Part shown: positions 7,966 through 16,819 of the stretch, in pieces
Layout of the letters: every line of letters starts with the position of its first letter
Position numbering within the stretch: position 1 is the stretch's first letter
Origin: Clostridia bacterium
Lineage (GTDB): Bacteria > Bacillota > Clostridia > Oscillospirales > Acutalibacteraceae
Direction: 5' to 3'
DNA: 64,000 nucleotides
Assembly (NCBI GenBank): GCA_017409265.1
Contig: JAFQSY010000073.1
Coordinates: 1 to 64,000, forward strand
Notes under the pieces: model-generated
Databases searched by the model: none
What the model was told of the DNA's origin: nothing
The model's input: only the letters and a program-made list of their open reading frames with translations
Position numbers and translations under genes: made by a program

Positions 7966-9828
7966 ATGAAAACTAAAATTTTATCAATTCTGCTTTGCGT
8001 AATTATTGCCCTTTCGGCAATACCTGTGGCGGCCTCTGCCCAAGGACCTGAAGCATCCTTTGATGCGAGAGATAACGGCTGGGTTACGTCGGTTAAAAAT
8101 CAGGGTGACCTCGGATGCTGCTGGGCTTTTTCGGGGGTGAGTGTGCTTGAAAGCGAATACATCAGCAAGGGCTTCGGCACTGCGGAGAATACTGATTTTT
8201 CGGAAGCGTACCTTATATGGTTTGCGAAAAATCCGCGTCTTACCGAGGAAAATATGGCATTCGGTGACGGCGAAAATATTACTGATGTTTTTATTGGTGT
8301 TGATATTAATTGTGAAGAAAAAGCAGGCGGAAATTCGGAGGAGGTTGCAGGTGTTCTTGCAAGCGGCTCGGGAATCGCAAGGGAAGAGGATTACCCTTAT
8401 TATCGTAATGAAATATCAAAAATGGGCAATTACAGCGAATCTGAGCGCTATCTGCCTGAGTGTGACGTTTGCCTTGAAAGCTACGTGCGCTTTGAAAAAA
8501 ACGAATCCGATGCAATCAAAAGCTGGATAAAAACTCACGGCTCGGTTACCGTGAATTATTATCACGATGATAATTTTTACAGTAATATGGGTAAAGAAAA
8601 GACAGGTGAGTGCGCATATTTTACAAGTGAAGTTCAAAAAATCAATCACGAAGTTGCCGTAATCGGTTGGGACGATAATTTTTCCGTTAACAACTTCCTT
8701 GCGGAATCAAAGCCTTCGGGCAACGGCGCGTGGCTGTGCAAAAACAGCTGGGGCAAGAGCTTCGGCGATAACGGATATTTCTGGCTGTCCTATGAAGACG
8801 TAAATATTGGTACGTTCAGCGGCTTTTCACTTACCAAGAAAAACGAATGCCAGAATTTGTATTCATATAATGGCAGGTTATCAAACACCAGATTGAAAAC
8901 AGTGGCGAAAGACGTAAGGCTTGCGAACGTTTTTGTTGCTGAAGAATCGGAAAAGCTTTTTGCCGTTACTCTTTTTGACTTTGCTGAAAAAACGGAAATG
9001 ACCGTTTGTGTTTATACCGATATAGCCGATGGTTTTGCCAATCCCGAATGCGGAAAGCTTGTTGCGTCCAAAGAGCACGTTGTTACTGAAAGCGGATACG
9101 AAACGGTTGAGCTGGACACTGAGGTTTATATTGAAAAGGGTAGCAGATTTTCTGTTGTTGTAAAAATGAAAGGCACGGGAGAGGAGATTTCATATCCTGT
9201 GGAATGTGGTGATCTGTTCAGCAGCCGCAAAAACGAGAGCTTTATCTGCAAAAACGGAATTTGGATCGACTGTTTGGATACGGATAGGAAATATAATAAC
9301 ACCACCATAGGTGCGTTAGCTTACAGTGAACACGAATTTGTTACCACAGAGAACGTTGATCCTTCCTGCACTTCACAGGGCTGCAAAAAGAATGAATGTC
9401 AGAAGTGCCACAGAGAAACCGTAGAATATTTTGAGTCAATCGGTCACGCTTGGGGCGAATGGTATACCGTAAATGCACCCACTGAGCAGGCGGAAGGCCT
9501 GGAAAAAAGGGTGTGCGCAACCTGCAAGGAAGCTGAAGAGCGAGTGCTTGAAAAGCTCCCCTCAGAGGATGTGCCACCTCAGGAGGAACCCACTACTCCC
9601 GAAGAGCCTCCCAAAGAAGAACCCACGACACCCGAAAATCCTCCCGAGGAAGAGCTTCCTGACCCCGAAGAGCCCTCTCAGGAAGAACCCGACATTCCCG
9701 AAACACCCTCTCAGAATGAGCCCGAGCCTGAGGAGCTGTCAGGATTTTTCTCCTTCTTCATTTCTTTCTTTTCAGGAATAGCACGCTTCTTCGCAAATTT
9801 TATAAATATAATTACTTCCTTATTTTAA
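7966..9828 (+). CDS. Secreted papain-family (C1) cysteine protease with Cys-rich module and Pro/Glu-rich stalk
   Basis: 620 aa. Residues 1-25 are a signal peptide ending in VAASAQG. Residues ~28-290 are a C1A peptidase: active-site Cys in NQGDLGCCWAFS (~50), His in NHEVAVIGWDD (~227) and Asn in CKNSWGKSFGDNGYF (~260). Residues ~300-450 look like the lectin-like beta domain often joined to bacterial C1 proteases. Residues ~450-530 carry Cys pairs around a GHAWGEW motif (CxxC-type repeat common in Ruminococcaceae surface proteins). A PEEP-type Pro/Glu stalk follows and a hydrophobic amphipathic tail (FFSFFISFFSG...INIITSLF) ends the protein. No propeptide is obvious. It acts outside the cell, probably surface-bound. 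Expression is predicted to depend on ECF promoter C. Confidence 0.88.
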   Translation: MKTKILSILLCVIIALSAIPVAASAQGPEASFDARDNGWVTSVKNQGDLGCCWAFSGVSVLESEYISKGFGTAENTDFSEAYLIWFAKNPRLTEENMAFGDGENITDVFIGVDINCEEKAGGNSEEVAGVLASGSGIAREEDYPYYRNEISKMGNYSESERYLPECDVCLESYVRFEKNESDAIKSWIKTHGSVTVNYYHDDNFYSNMGKEKTGECAYFTSEVQKINHEVAVIGWDDNFSVNNFLAESKPSGNGAWLCKNSWGKSFGDNGYFWLSYEDVNIGTFSGFSLTKKNECQNLYSYNGRLSNTRLKTVAKDVRLANVFVAEESEKLFAVTLFDFAEKTEMTVCVYTDIADGFANPECGKLVASKEHVVTESGYETVELDTEVYIEKGSRFSVVVKMKGTGEEISYPVECGDLFSSRKNESFICKNGIWIDCLDTDRKYNNTTIGALAYSEHEFVTTENVDPSCTSQGCKKNECQKCHRETVEYFESIGHAWGEWYTVNAPTEQAEGLEKRVCATCKEAEERVLEKLPSEDVPPQEEPTTPEEPPKEEPTTPENPPEEELPDPEEPSQEEPDIPETPSQNEPEPEELSGFFSFFISFFSGIARFFANFINIITSLF

Positions 9829-9846
9829 CATAAACGGTAACAGCGG

Positions 9847-9875
9847 TTGCCATTGATGTGTATGCATGCTATAAT
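9847..9875 (+). promoter_or_regulatory. Vegetative promoter for the aldo/keto reductase
   Basis: TTGCCA, 17 bases, TATAAT. The -10 lies after the upstream in-frame ATG at 9858, so translation must begin downstream, supporting ATG 9897. Confidence 0.75.
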
Positions 9876-9896
9876 CAGAAAAGAAAGGGTGATAGT

Positions 9897-10808
9897 ATGT
9901 ATAAAATCGAACTCGGCAAAAGCGGATTGCAGGTACCTACCGTTGCCGTCGGCTGTATGAGAATAAGCGACAAGAGCGAAAAAGAAGTTTCTGCGTTTGT
10001 TGATACGGCGCTTTCAAACGGTGCGAATTTCTTTGACCACGCCGATATTTACGGCGGCGGAAAAAGCGAATCCGTTTTCGGTAAGGCAATTTCGTCTTCA
10101 ATGCGTGACAAGGTTATAATTCAGACCAAATGCGGAATCCGTCAGGGCAGATTTGATTTTTCCTATGAGCATATAGTGAATTCCGTAAACGGCAGCCTTG
10201 AAAGGCTCGGTACGGATTATATCGACGTTCTTCTGCTTCACAGACCCGATGCACTTATGGAGCCCGAGGAGGTTGCAAAAGCCTTTGATGAGCTCAAGGC
10301 GGCAGGTAAGGTGCGCCATTTCGGCGTATCAAATCAGAATCCGTATCAGATGCAGCTGCTTCAATCCTGCCTGGATATGCCGCTTTGCGTAAATCAGCTT
10401 CAGTTCGGTATTATGCACGCGCCTATGATTCAGGCAGGCATAAACGTTAATATGTATAACGATTCTGCGGTAAACCGTGACGGCGGGGTGCTTGATTTCT
10501 GCCGCCTTAACAAGATAACCATTCAGCCGTGGTCACCCATGCAGTACGGCTTCTTCAAGGGCTGCTTTATTGATAACGAAAAGTTCCCCGAGCTCAATGC
10601 GAAAATGGCAGAAATTGCAGAGAAATACGGCGTATCAAAAACAACCGTTGCCTTTGCGTGGATTCTCCGCCACCCTGCAAAGATGCAGCCCGTCACGGGC
10701 ACAACAAACCTTGAGCGCCTTGCAGATTGTATCAAGGCAACAGAGGTTAAGCTTACCCGTGAAGAGTGGTACGAAATTTATAGAGCGGCAGGCAACGTCC
10801 TTCCGTAA
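9897..10808 (+). CDS. Aldo/keto reductase
   Basis: 303 aa, ATG at 9897 behind AAAGGGTGATAGT. Single (alpha/beta)8-barrel oxidoreductase of the AKR superfamily, NAD(P)H dependent. Visible family motifs: VGCMRISDKS near the start, the catalytic Asp/Tyr region DHADIYGGGKSE, Lys in IIQTKCGIR, GTDYIDVLLLHRPDALMEPEEV, and GVSNQNPYQMQLLQ. Cofactor-site text is near the C-terminus (PVTGTTNLERL). Substrate cannot be told from sequence; homologues act on sugars, aldehydes or quinones. It stands alone between its own promoter and a terminator at 10827-10859. Confidence 0.92.
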   Translation: MYKIELGKSGLQVPTVAVGCMRISDKSEKEVSAFVDTALSNGANFFDHADIYGGGKSESVFGKAISSSMRDKVIIQTKCGIRQGRFDFSYEHIVNSVNGSLERLGTDYIDVLLLHRPDALMEPEEVAKAFDELKAAGKVRHFGVSNQNPYQMQLLQSCLDMPLCVNQLQFGIMHAPMIQAGINVNMYNDSAVNRDGGVLDFCRLNKITIQPWSPMQYGFFKGCFIDNEKFPELNAKMAEIAEKYGVSKTTVAFAWILRHPAKMQPVTGTTNLERLADCIKATEVKLTREEWYEIYRAAGNVLP

Positions 10809-10826
10809 TAAGCTTAATATAGCCAA

Positions 10827-10859
10827 AGCCCACTGTGAGTGTCACAGCGGGCTTTTTGT
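10827..10859 (+). terminator. Intrinsic terminator of the aldo/keto reductase gene
   Basis: AGCCCaCTGTGA and TCACAGcGGGCT arms followed by TTTTTGTTTT. Confidence 0.85.
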
Positions 10860-10864
10860 TTTGG

Positions 10865-10897
10865 CAAAAAATAAGGCGGACACGTGATGTGTCCGCC
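10865..10897 (-). terminator. Intrinsic terminator of the TRAP transporter operon
   Basis: On the minus strand GGCGGACAC, loop ATCAC, GTGTCCGCC (9-bp perfect stem at 10875-10897) is followed by TTATTTTTTG. It lies tail to tail with the plus-strand terminator just before it. Confidence 0.85.
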
Positions 10898-10911
10898 GTG
10901 CGGTTTGTGTG

Positions 10912-12888
10912 TTAAGCCGTTATTTTGTTTTGCTTTTTAGCTCCGATTTTCTGAAGGATGAATACAAGAACTATAAGAGCAACGCCGACAAGGTCGGTTG
11001 CGATGCCGGGGATAATCATACAAAGTCCGCCGGCAAGAGCGAGGATTCTTTCCCACCAGGGCATATGCTTGTACATATAGCCTTCCATACCTGCGGAGAT
11101 GATGTAAATTCCGCAAAGAGCGGTTACAACAAGAAGAACTATCTCATACCAGGGCTTGTCAGAGCCTACAATAAGCATTTCGGGGCTGAAAGCGAAGATG
11201 TAGGGAACGATGAATGCCGTAATTGCAAGGCGTGTTGCGGTAACGCCCGTCTTGAGGGGATTAGACTTCGCAATTGCCGAGCCTGCATAAGCTGCAAGAG
11301 CAACGGGGGGAGTGATATCGGCAACGATGCCGAAGTAGAAAACAAACATATGAGCCGCAAGCACGGGAATGCTCAGGCTGCGCATAAGGATGGGAGCTAC
11401 CATGGATGCCATGATAACGTAGTTTGCCGTGGTCGGAACACCCATGCCGAGAACGATGCACATAAGCATGGTGAGTGCCAGCGCAAAAATTGGATGTATC
11501 TGAGATGCGGACTGAACAAGAGATGACAGGACGTTTGCAAGACCTGTCTGCTGAACCATTGCGGAGATGCAGCCTGCAACGGCGCAAGCGAGAGCAACGC
11601 CGATTGCATTCTTTGTGCCGTTTGCAAGGGACTGGATATAGAGTGAGAAGTCAAACTCGAACTTCTTATGAACAATGGATTTTACTGCGCCTTCTATGAA
11701 CTTAACTCCGATAGCAACAAGGATTGCGGTAATTGCAGCCTTTGCGGGGGAGAAATAGTTCATTGCAACAACGAGTGCAATAACGGGCAAAAGGAGGTAT
11801 CCTTTTGAAATGACGAGCTTGAAGAAGTTGGGGATTGATTCCTTGGGAAGACCCTTGAGGCCGAGCTTCTTTGCTTCAAAGTGAATCATCATAAAGATGC
11901 CTGTGAAGTAAAGAACGGCGGGAAGGATAGCCGCAATAGCTATCTGTGAATAGGGCATACCTGTGTATTCGGTCATAAGGAATGCGGCAGCGCCCATGAT
12001 GGGAGGCATTATCTGACCGCCTGTTGATGCAGCTGCTTCAACTGCAGCGGCAAACTCGGGCTTATAACCGCAGCGCTTCATTGTGGGGATTGTAACGGAG
12101 CCGCTGCCAACGGTGTTTGCAACGGATGAGCCTGAGTACATACCCTCCATAGCGCTCGAAATAACCGCAACCTTTGCGGGGCCGCCTGTTGCCTTACCTG
12201 CGATTGAGTTTGCAAGGTCAACGAAGAATGCGCCGATTCCCGACTGCTCAAGGAACGATGCGAAAATGATAAACAGAACGATAAATGATGCACAAACGTT
12301 AAGGGGAGTGCCTGCGATGCCTTCTGTTGTGTAGAAAAGCCTGTGCATTATAACTCTCAGCGGACTGCGGTCAACAACAATGAACGCATAAGCAATGAAT
12401 GCGGCGGAAACGCATACGATAGGCAATCCTACAACTCTGCGGCAAGCTTCAAAAAGCAGAACAGTGCCGACGATTGCAACTGCGATATCAATTTCATTGA
12501 TTCTTGAGGCTCTGTCAACGATTGCCTGGCAGTTTATGGCGTAATAGAAGAACGAGCCTGCGCCGACCGCTGCTAAAATCCAATCATAAAAAGGAACGTG
12601 ATTGAGTCTTTTCTTCTCTTTTTTATGAACGGGATAGATAATGAATGCAAAAAATACAATTATGCCGATAAACCAAGCCATCTTCTGTCTTTCTTCCATT
12701 GTGCCGAACCAACCGTCGACCATAACGTAAAGAGAAAACAGCACCATAGCTATTTTGATTATCTTCTGGAAGATGCCTCCAAAATGACGGGTGTTGGATT
12801 CCTTGTCGAAATCCGCCATTATTTTGTCAACATCAATGATTTCTTCGTCAGCTTCCATGCTGATTGGTTTTGTGTTTACATCTGACAT
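10912..12888 (-). CDS. TRAP-TAXI transporter fused permease (DctQM-type 4TM/12TM)
   Basis: 658 aa, polytopic throughout. The first ~150 residues hold the small DctQ-like subunit (IIKIAMVLFSLYVMVDGWFG..., KMAWFIGIIVFFAFIIYP). The remainder is the large DctM-like permease with the typical glycine-rich segments (FFVDLANSIAGKATGGPAKVAVISSAMEGMYSGSSVANTVGSGSVTIP broken over two helices; GQIMPPIMGAAAFLM; LGMGVPTTANYVIMASMVAPIL; FYFGIVADITPPVALAAYAGSAIA). Such fusions are the membrane part of TAXI-type TRAP importers, which use an ion gradient to take up organic acids such as glutamate or related compounds. It is last of a three-gene operon, each start touching the previous stop. Confidence 0.93.
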   Translation of the reverse strand: MSDVNTKPISMEADEEIIDVDKIMADFDKESNTRHFGGIFQKIIKIAMVLFSLYVMVDGWFGTMEERQKMAWFIGIIVFFAFIIYPVHKKEKKRLNHVPFYDWILAAVGAGSFFYYAINCQAIVDRASRINEIDIAVAIVGTVLLFEACRRVVGLPIVCVSAAFIAYAFIVVDRSPLRVIMHRLFYTTEGIAGTPLNVCASFIVLFIIFASFLEQSGIGAFFVDLANSIAGKATGGPAKVAVISSAMEGMYSGSSVANTVGSGSVTIPTMKRCGYKPEFAAAVEAAASTGGQIMPPIMGAAAFLMTEYTGMPYSQIAIAAILPAVLYFTGIFMMIHFEAKKLGLKGLPKESIPNFFKLVISKGYLLLPVIALVVAMNYFSPAKAAITAILVAIGVKFIEGAVKSIVHKKFEFDFSLYIQSLANGTKNAIGVALACAVAGCISAMVQQTGLANVLSSLVQSASQIHPIFALALTMLMCIVLGMGVPTTANYVIMASMVAPILMRSLSIPVLAAHMFVFYFGIVADITPPVALAAYAGSAIAKSNPLKTGVTATRLAITAFIVPYIFAFSPEMLIVGSDKPWYEIVLLVVTALCGIYIISAGMEGYMYKHMPWWERILALAGGLCMIIPGIATDLVGVALIVLVFILQKIGAKKQNKITA

Positions 12889-13418
12889 TAATCAAACAAT
12901 CCTTTCGTCAGAAATTCAATAGGAGTAACAATTTCAAAAACGACCTTTGCGTTTCTGCCGCACGTATCGCGAAGGCTGATTTCTTCACCGTTTATGTAAA
13001 GAATATGGTCTGAAACCGTTCCCACGATATATCGGAGCGGATCGTAGGTTATATCGAATCCCGTTATAACCATATTGCCGTTTTCGTCATAGGTCATCGT
13101 CTGCCCCTCTTCAAGAGCGGTCTGCACTCCTGCACCGAATGAACGGTAGGTGGTGGAATAGGCTCTGATTTGCCCGTCGCTTACAACGAAAGTGTCTTTA
13201 ACGGGGGTCTGGTTTACGGAATGAACGAATTCCACGGAAAACATAAGTCCGTCCTCAGCTTTTTCGGTTAAATACTTTACCCCGGTATCAGAATTGTATA
13301 AAACCAGCTGCTTGGAGAAAAGCGGACTTATCAAAACAGCAGCCGCTGTAATGATTAACATTAAAACGGCTGCTGCGATTACCTTTTTTTTACGGTGAGC
13401 CAAAGCTTTGGGGCTCAT
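12888..13418 (-). CDS. DUF1850 protein of the TRAP-TAXI operon
   Basis: 176 aa with one N-terminal membrane segment (~12-32, VIAAAVLMLIITAAAVLIS) and an extracytoplasmic domain. The domain contains the DUF1850 hallmarks: FSVEFVHSVNQTPVKDTFVV, then TTYRSFGAGV, an MTYDENGNMVITG stretch and a DHILYINGEEISL end. This family is found almost only between TAXI binding-protein and permease genes; its biochemical role is unknown (presumed accessory for substrate delivery or assembly). The start overlaps the binding-protein stop and the stop overlaps the permease start, implying tight coupling. Confidence 0.82.
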   Translation of the reverse strand: MSPKALAHRKKKVIAAAVLMLIITAAAVLISPLFSKQLVLYNSDTGVKYLTEKAEDGLMFSVEFVHSVNQTPVKDTFVVSDGQIRAYSTTYRSFGAGVQTALEEGQTMTYDENGNMVITGFDITYDPLRYIVGTVSDHILYINGEEISLRDTCGRNAKVVFEIVTPIEFLTKGLFD

Positions 13419-14410
13419 CAGCTTATTGCGCCAACCTCTTTATAATATCTTTCTGCACCGGGATGGAAGGGAACAGAAATGCTGGAAACAGCATATTCAA
13501 GGCTCATTTCTGCAGCCTTTTCGTGTGAATATTCGTCCTTATTCTCGTAAATAGCCTTTGTAAGCTGATATACGGTTTCTTCATCAAGGTCGTTGCTTAC
13601 GATGAATGTAGCCTTAACAGCAACTGTGGTAACGTCATCATCAATGCCGTTGTAGGTGCCTGCGGGTACGTTGTAAGCAGCATAGAAGCCGTAATCGCTC
13701 TGAAGCTTTGCAAGATGTTCTGCATCAATTTCAACAAGAACGATGCCGGTTGTTGTTGAAAGGTCAGTGATAGCAACGGTGGGAGCACCTGCTGTGCAGA
13801 AGAAAGCGTCAATCTTGCCGTCCTTAAGAGCATCTGCGGATGCCTGGAAGCTGAGGTTCTGCTTGTCGATATCTTCAAAAGTGATATCATAAGCGCCGAG
13901 AATCTGCTGAGCATTGAATTCAACGCCGCTGCCGCTGTCACCAACGGAAACCTTCTTGCCCTTGAGGTCTGCTACGGTCTTGATACCGGAATCAGCCTTG
14001 GCAACAATCTGGCAAACCTCTGCATAAGCTGCGCCGAGAGTTGAGAAGCTCTTGATAGCGCCAACGTCTGCAAAGAGGGAAGTGCCGTTGTAAGCATAGT
14101 CCATAACGTCGTTCTGAACGATAGCCATATCAACGATACCGTCTTCAACGTCAAGGATGTTAGCCTTTGATGCGCCTGATGCCTGAATCATAAGCTGAGC
14201 GCCGGTTTTCTCTTTGAGAAGAGAGGAGATAACGTTGCAGAAGCCGTAATAAGTGCCGGTTGAGCCGCCTGTACCAACGTTGATGTTGATTGATGAAAGG
14301 CCGCCTGCCTGAGCATCGGGGTCTGCTACGTTCTTATCGCCGCAAGCTGTCATAAAGAGAGTTGCGAAAACGAGGATAAGCGAGAGAACTACTGCCAATT
14401 TTTTCTTCAT
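13418..14410 (-). CDS. TAXI-family TRAP transporter substrate-binding lipoprotein
   Basis: 330 aa. N-terminal lipoprotein signal with lipobox LFMTACGDK (Cys ~23). The mature part shows TAXI features: INVGTGGSTGTYYGFCNVISSLL near the start, QASGASKANILDVEDGIVDMAIVQNDVM, KKVSVGDSGSGVEFNAQQIL, DAFFCTAGAPTVAI and the C-terminal ISVPFHPGAERYYKEVG. It captures the substrate outside the membrane and passes it to the fused permease. The ATG at 14410 is preceded by AGGAGGTAAATT, and a vegetative promoter lies at 14471-14499. Confidence 0.93.
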   Translation of the reverse strand: MKKKLAVVLSLILVFATLFMTACGDKNVADPDAQAGGLSSININVGTGGSTGTYYGFCNVISSLLKEKTGAQLMIQASGASKANILDVEDGIVDMAIVQNDVMDYAYNGTSLFADVGAIKSFSTLGAAYAEVCQIVAKADSGIKTVADLKGKKVSVGDSGSGVEFNAQQILGAYDITFEDIDKQNLSFQASADALKDGKIDAFFCTAGAPTVAITDLSTTTGIVLVEIDAEHLAKLQSDYGFYAAYNVPAGTYNGIDDDVTTVAVKATFIVSNDLDEETVYQLTKAIYENKDEYSHEKAAEMSLEYAVSSISVPFHPGAERYYKEVGAIS

Positions 14411-14470
14411 AATTTACCTCCTGATTTATCTCCGTACGGGGAAAATTCCGCACGGCAATAATTTTTTATT

Positions 14471-14499
14471 ATTATACAATACTTTTTTAAAATATACAA
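14471..14499 (-). promoter_or_regulatory. Vegetative promoter of the TRAP-TAXI operon
   Basis: On the minus strand TTGTAT, 17 bases, TATAAT. It gives a ~55-nt leader before the ATG at 14410. The rest of 14411-14652 holds no gene, only AT-rich sequence and the hairpin at 14619-14646. Confidence 0.72.
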
Positions 14500-14618
14500 T
14501 CCCCAATGAAAAATATCGTTGAATATGCACATAAAACGCAACTCAGATTTAGTAATAAATACTTTGTTGAGGGCAGTAAAAACAGGCGGAATGAGCGTAA
14601 AAATATCCGTTAAATAAT

Positions 14619-14646
14619 GAAACCCGCAGGAATTCCTGCGGGTTTC
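14619..14646 (-). terminator. Terminator downstream of the GH98-like gene
   Basis: A perfect 28-bp inverted repeat (GAAACCCGCAGG, AATT, CCTGCGGGTTTC) 7 bp after the stop of the 14653-16599 gene. The T run is weak on both sides. Confidence 0.65.
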
Positions 14647-14652
14647 TCAGTT

Positions 14653-16599
14653 TTATTCAATAGTGATTTTTGTTTCACCGTTTGAAATTACGTTTAACGT
14701 AAGAGTCTTGCTTTCTTCATCCCATTCGGCTTTGCCTTTAACTCCGTTTGAGCCGGTTGCATCAGGAATTGAGGGCTGAGCTTCAAAGCCTGAAATTTCA
14801 ATAACGGACTCTCTGAAATTCTTGGGGTCGCTTCTTTTTCCGCCCGTAGCGTAGGCGTGCATAAAGCTGTTTTCATCCTCAAGACCTGCGCATACCGCAT
14901 CCGTATCAAGCCTGAGATTGCATAAATCAATCTCAATCTTGTCTTCGCTTTCCTTTATTACGGCATAGGTGTGGGCGGGGAAGGTTGCCATAATTGTTGT
15001 TTCGCTTTTTGGGAGAGCGTAGGTAACGGTCTGCTCACTGTCAACTGTCTTGTTTTCGTTGCTGTTGAAAATGTAGATATAACCGTTCATATCAAACAGT
15101 ACACCGTCGCCTTCATACGTTTTTTCATAGTGTTTATCGAAGAAACGCTCCTTTATGGGATTGATGAAAAGCAGGTTGAGGAAATATTTAAAGTCGTTGA
15201 GAATGTAGCTGTCAGGCAAAACCTCTTCGGGGTCGGAATAAATCGGAAGAATGGGTATTATATAATATCTGCCTGTTGAGGGCACCCAATCCTTTGTGCA
15301 GTCAAAATAAGGAGTGATATCAATCTTTTCCTGCAGAAGAGTGAAGGAATCACAGTAAAGCCCCTGAAGGAAGTGGGCATCGTTACCGCTGAGGGGATAG
15401 GAGTACGGAACAGTCATTTTGTAAGCAACTTTTATCTTTTCTTTTACCTGATCTTTATCGGGCACGGCACCGTTGAGCACGAGCTGATAAATCGGATAAA
15501 GAACGTCGTAAAAAGTGGGGGTCAGAACAACTTCTCCGTCAACAAAGTGGTAGAGTCCGCCTCTGCTGAATGCACCTTCAATAGCATAAACCGTTGCGCC
15601 GCCCACAAGGTCGAAAATCATATCAATTCCGTAAAGTGCAGGGGGATATTTGGCAGTGTATGCAACGGCAGGTTCGTTGGGCTTGACACCGATATCATCA
15701 TACTCCGTGAAGCCTTCTTCATACCAGAGGAAGTTCTCAAGATTCACGCCCCAGTTGCCGCAAACACCGTCAAGCCAGCAGCCCATAATGTTTGCCTGGC
15801 TTGCAAAATGCCTGCCGTGACCGTTGTGTTTATCCATAATAATTACGTTTTCGGAGTTGCTCTTGAGAAGGTCGTAAAGCTCTCTGTCCTTAAGGATGTG
15901 GTTTACGTAATTGAGCTTTTTCCAGTAGATGTATTCCATATCCTGCCAGATGAAAAGTCCGCCGTTTTCGGCGCACGCTTTTATGCAGGATTTCATTCTT
16001 GCAAGAATATTTTCGTTTACTCCGTTATCCACGCTCACTTCATCGTAAGCGAGCTTTTCGTTTGTAACGCCGTTGGTTGAAAGCTCAACCTGAACAAAGC
16101 CTATAAGGGATTTGTGCTCTTTGAATACTGCGGAAAGCTCCTCTTGAGTGAACGGGTCACGGGTTTTGTTGGTGCAGAAGCACTCCGACTGGCAGACTAT
16201 GGGAACGTTGGCGGTATCGGTTACGGTGAGCAGCTCATCCCAGAATTCAAGCTGCCTTGCAGGGGTCATATCCGTTGGACCCTCGTCAATATAAATAACC
16301 GCAAAATTCCTGACGTCCTCGGGGAGAGCGTAGTAAGTTTTTATTGCGTATTCGGCAAAGGCTTCACCCTTTTGCGGTCCGCCCCACACAGGGCAGTTCC
16401 TTATCATAAACAAGGGGTTTTCTTCGTCAACGTACATCCTGAGTCCGTCAACCTGCTTGCGTGTTCTCGGAGAGGTAATTTCAACCGTTTTTTCAGCCAG
16501 CGTAACATAGCCGTCGGTGGAAGCGTCGGCACCCGAAACGGCAAAAGGAACCGAAAACAGAGTTGTAATAATCAGAATAAAGCAAATAAGCTTTTTCAT
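14653..16599 (-). CDS. Secreted glycoside hydrolase-like protein, resembling family 98
   Basis: 648 aa with an N-terminal signal peptide (LICFILIITTLFSVPFAVSGADA, cleavage near 23). The catalytic-looking half (~50-400) has the look of GH98 endo-beta-galactosidases: LRMYVDEENPLFMIRNCP, LPEDVRNFAVIYIDEG, LIGFVQVELSTNG, FIWQDMEYIYWKK, MDKHNGHGRHF and MGCWLDGVCGNWGVNLENFLWYEEG. A beta-rich C-terminal half has a Tyr/Thr-rich jelly-roll-like text. GH98 enzymes release blood-group or mucin/xylan glycans outside the cell. The family call rests on general pattern, not on a catalytic Glu I can place with certainty. It has its own promoter (16635-16663) divergent from the polysaccharide locus. Confidence 0.6.
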   Translation of the reverse strand: MKKLICFILIITTLFSVPFAVSGADASTDGYVTLAEKTVEITSPRTRKQVDGLRMYVDEENPLFMIRNCPVWGGPQKGEAFAEYAIKTYYALPEDVRNFAVIYIDEGPTDMTPARQLEFWDELLTVTDTANVPIVCQSECFCTNKTRDPFTQEELSAVFKEHKSLIGFVQVELSTNGVTNEKLAYDEVSVDNGVNENILARMKSCIKACAENGGLFIWQDMEYIYWKKLNYVNHILKDRELYDLLKSNSENVIIMDKHNGHGRHFASQANIMGCWLDGVCGNWGVNLENFLWYEEGFTEYDDIGVKPNEPAVAYTAKYPPALYGIDMIFDLVGGATVYAIEGAFSRGGLYHFVDGEVVLTPTFYDVLYPIYQLVLNGAVPDKDQVKEKIKVAYKMTVPYSYPLSGNDAHFLQGLYCDSFTLLQEKIDITPYFDCTKDWVPSTGRYYIIPILPIYSDPEEVLPDSYILNDFKYFLNLLFINPIKERFFDKHYEKTYEGDGVLFDMNGYIYIFNSNENKTVDSEQTVTYALPKSETTIMATFPAHTYAVIKESEDKIEIDLCNLRLDTDAVCAGLEDENSFMHAYATGGKRSDPKNFRESVIEISGFEAQPSIPDATGSNGVKGKAEWDEESKTLTLNVISNGETKITIE

Positions 16600-16634
16600 A
16601 CCCGAAACCTCTTTTCAAGTCTTTGAATGATTAG

Positions 16635-16663
16635 AGTATATCACAGTTTCGGTACGGCTTCAA
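16635..16663 (-). promoter_or_regulatory. Vegetative promoter for the GH98-like gene
   Basis: Minus strand TTGAAG, 17 bases, TATACT; the leader to the ATG at 16599 is ~30 nt and carries AGAGGTTTCGGG as weak ribosome binding site. Confidence 0.65.
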
Positions 16664-16739
16664 GCACGGAAAAATCCGATTCAAAACATACAAAAAATGT
16701 TAAATATATGCGTAATATAGAGGAATTGAAAACAAAAGG

Positions 16740-16768
16740 TTGTTTTTTGGGATAATAAATGATACAAT
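16740..16768 (+). promoter_or_regulatory. Vegetative promoter at the head of the polysaccharide locus
   Basis: TTGTTT, 17 bases, TACAAT, ending ~50 bp before the ATG of the LCP gene at 16820. Confidence 0.65.
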
Positions 16769-16819
16769 TACATAAATATTATTGAAAGTGTTTCATTTTT
16801 TGCAAAAAGGTGTTTTTAT

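Noticed and set aside
9858..9896. Longer aldo/keto reductase start
   Set aside because: The upstream ATG precedes the -10 box; ATG 9897 with AAAGGGTG fits.
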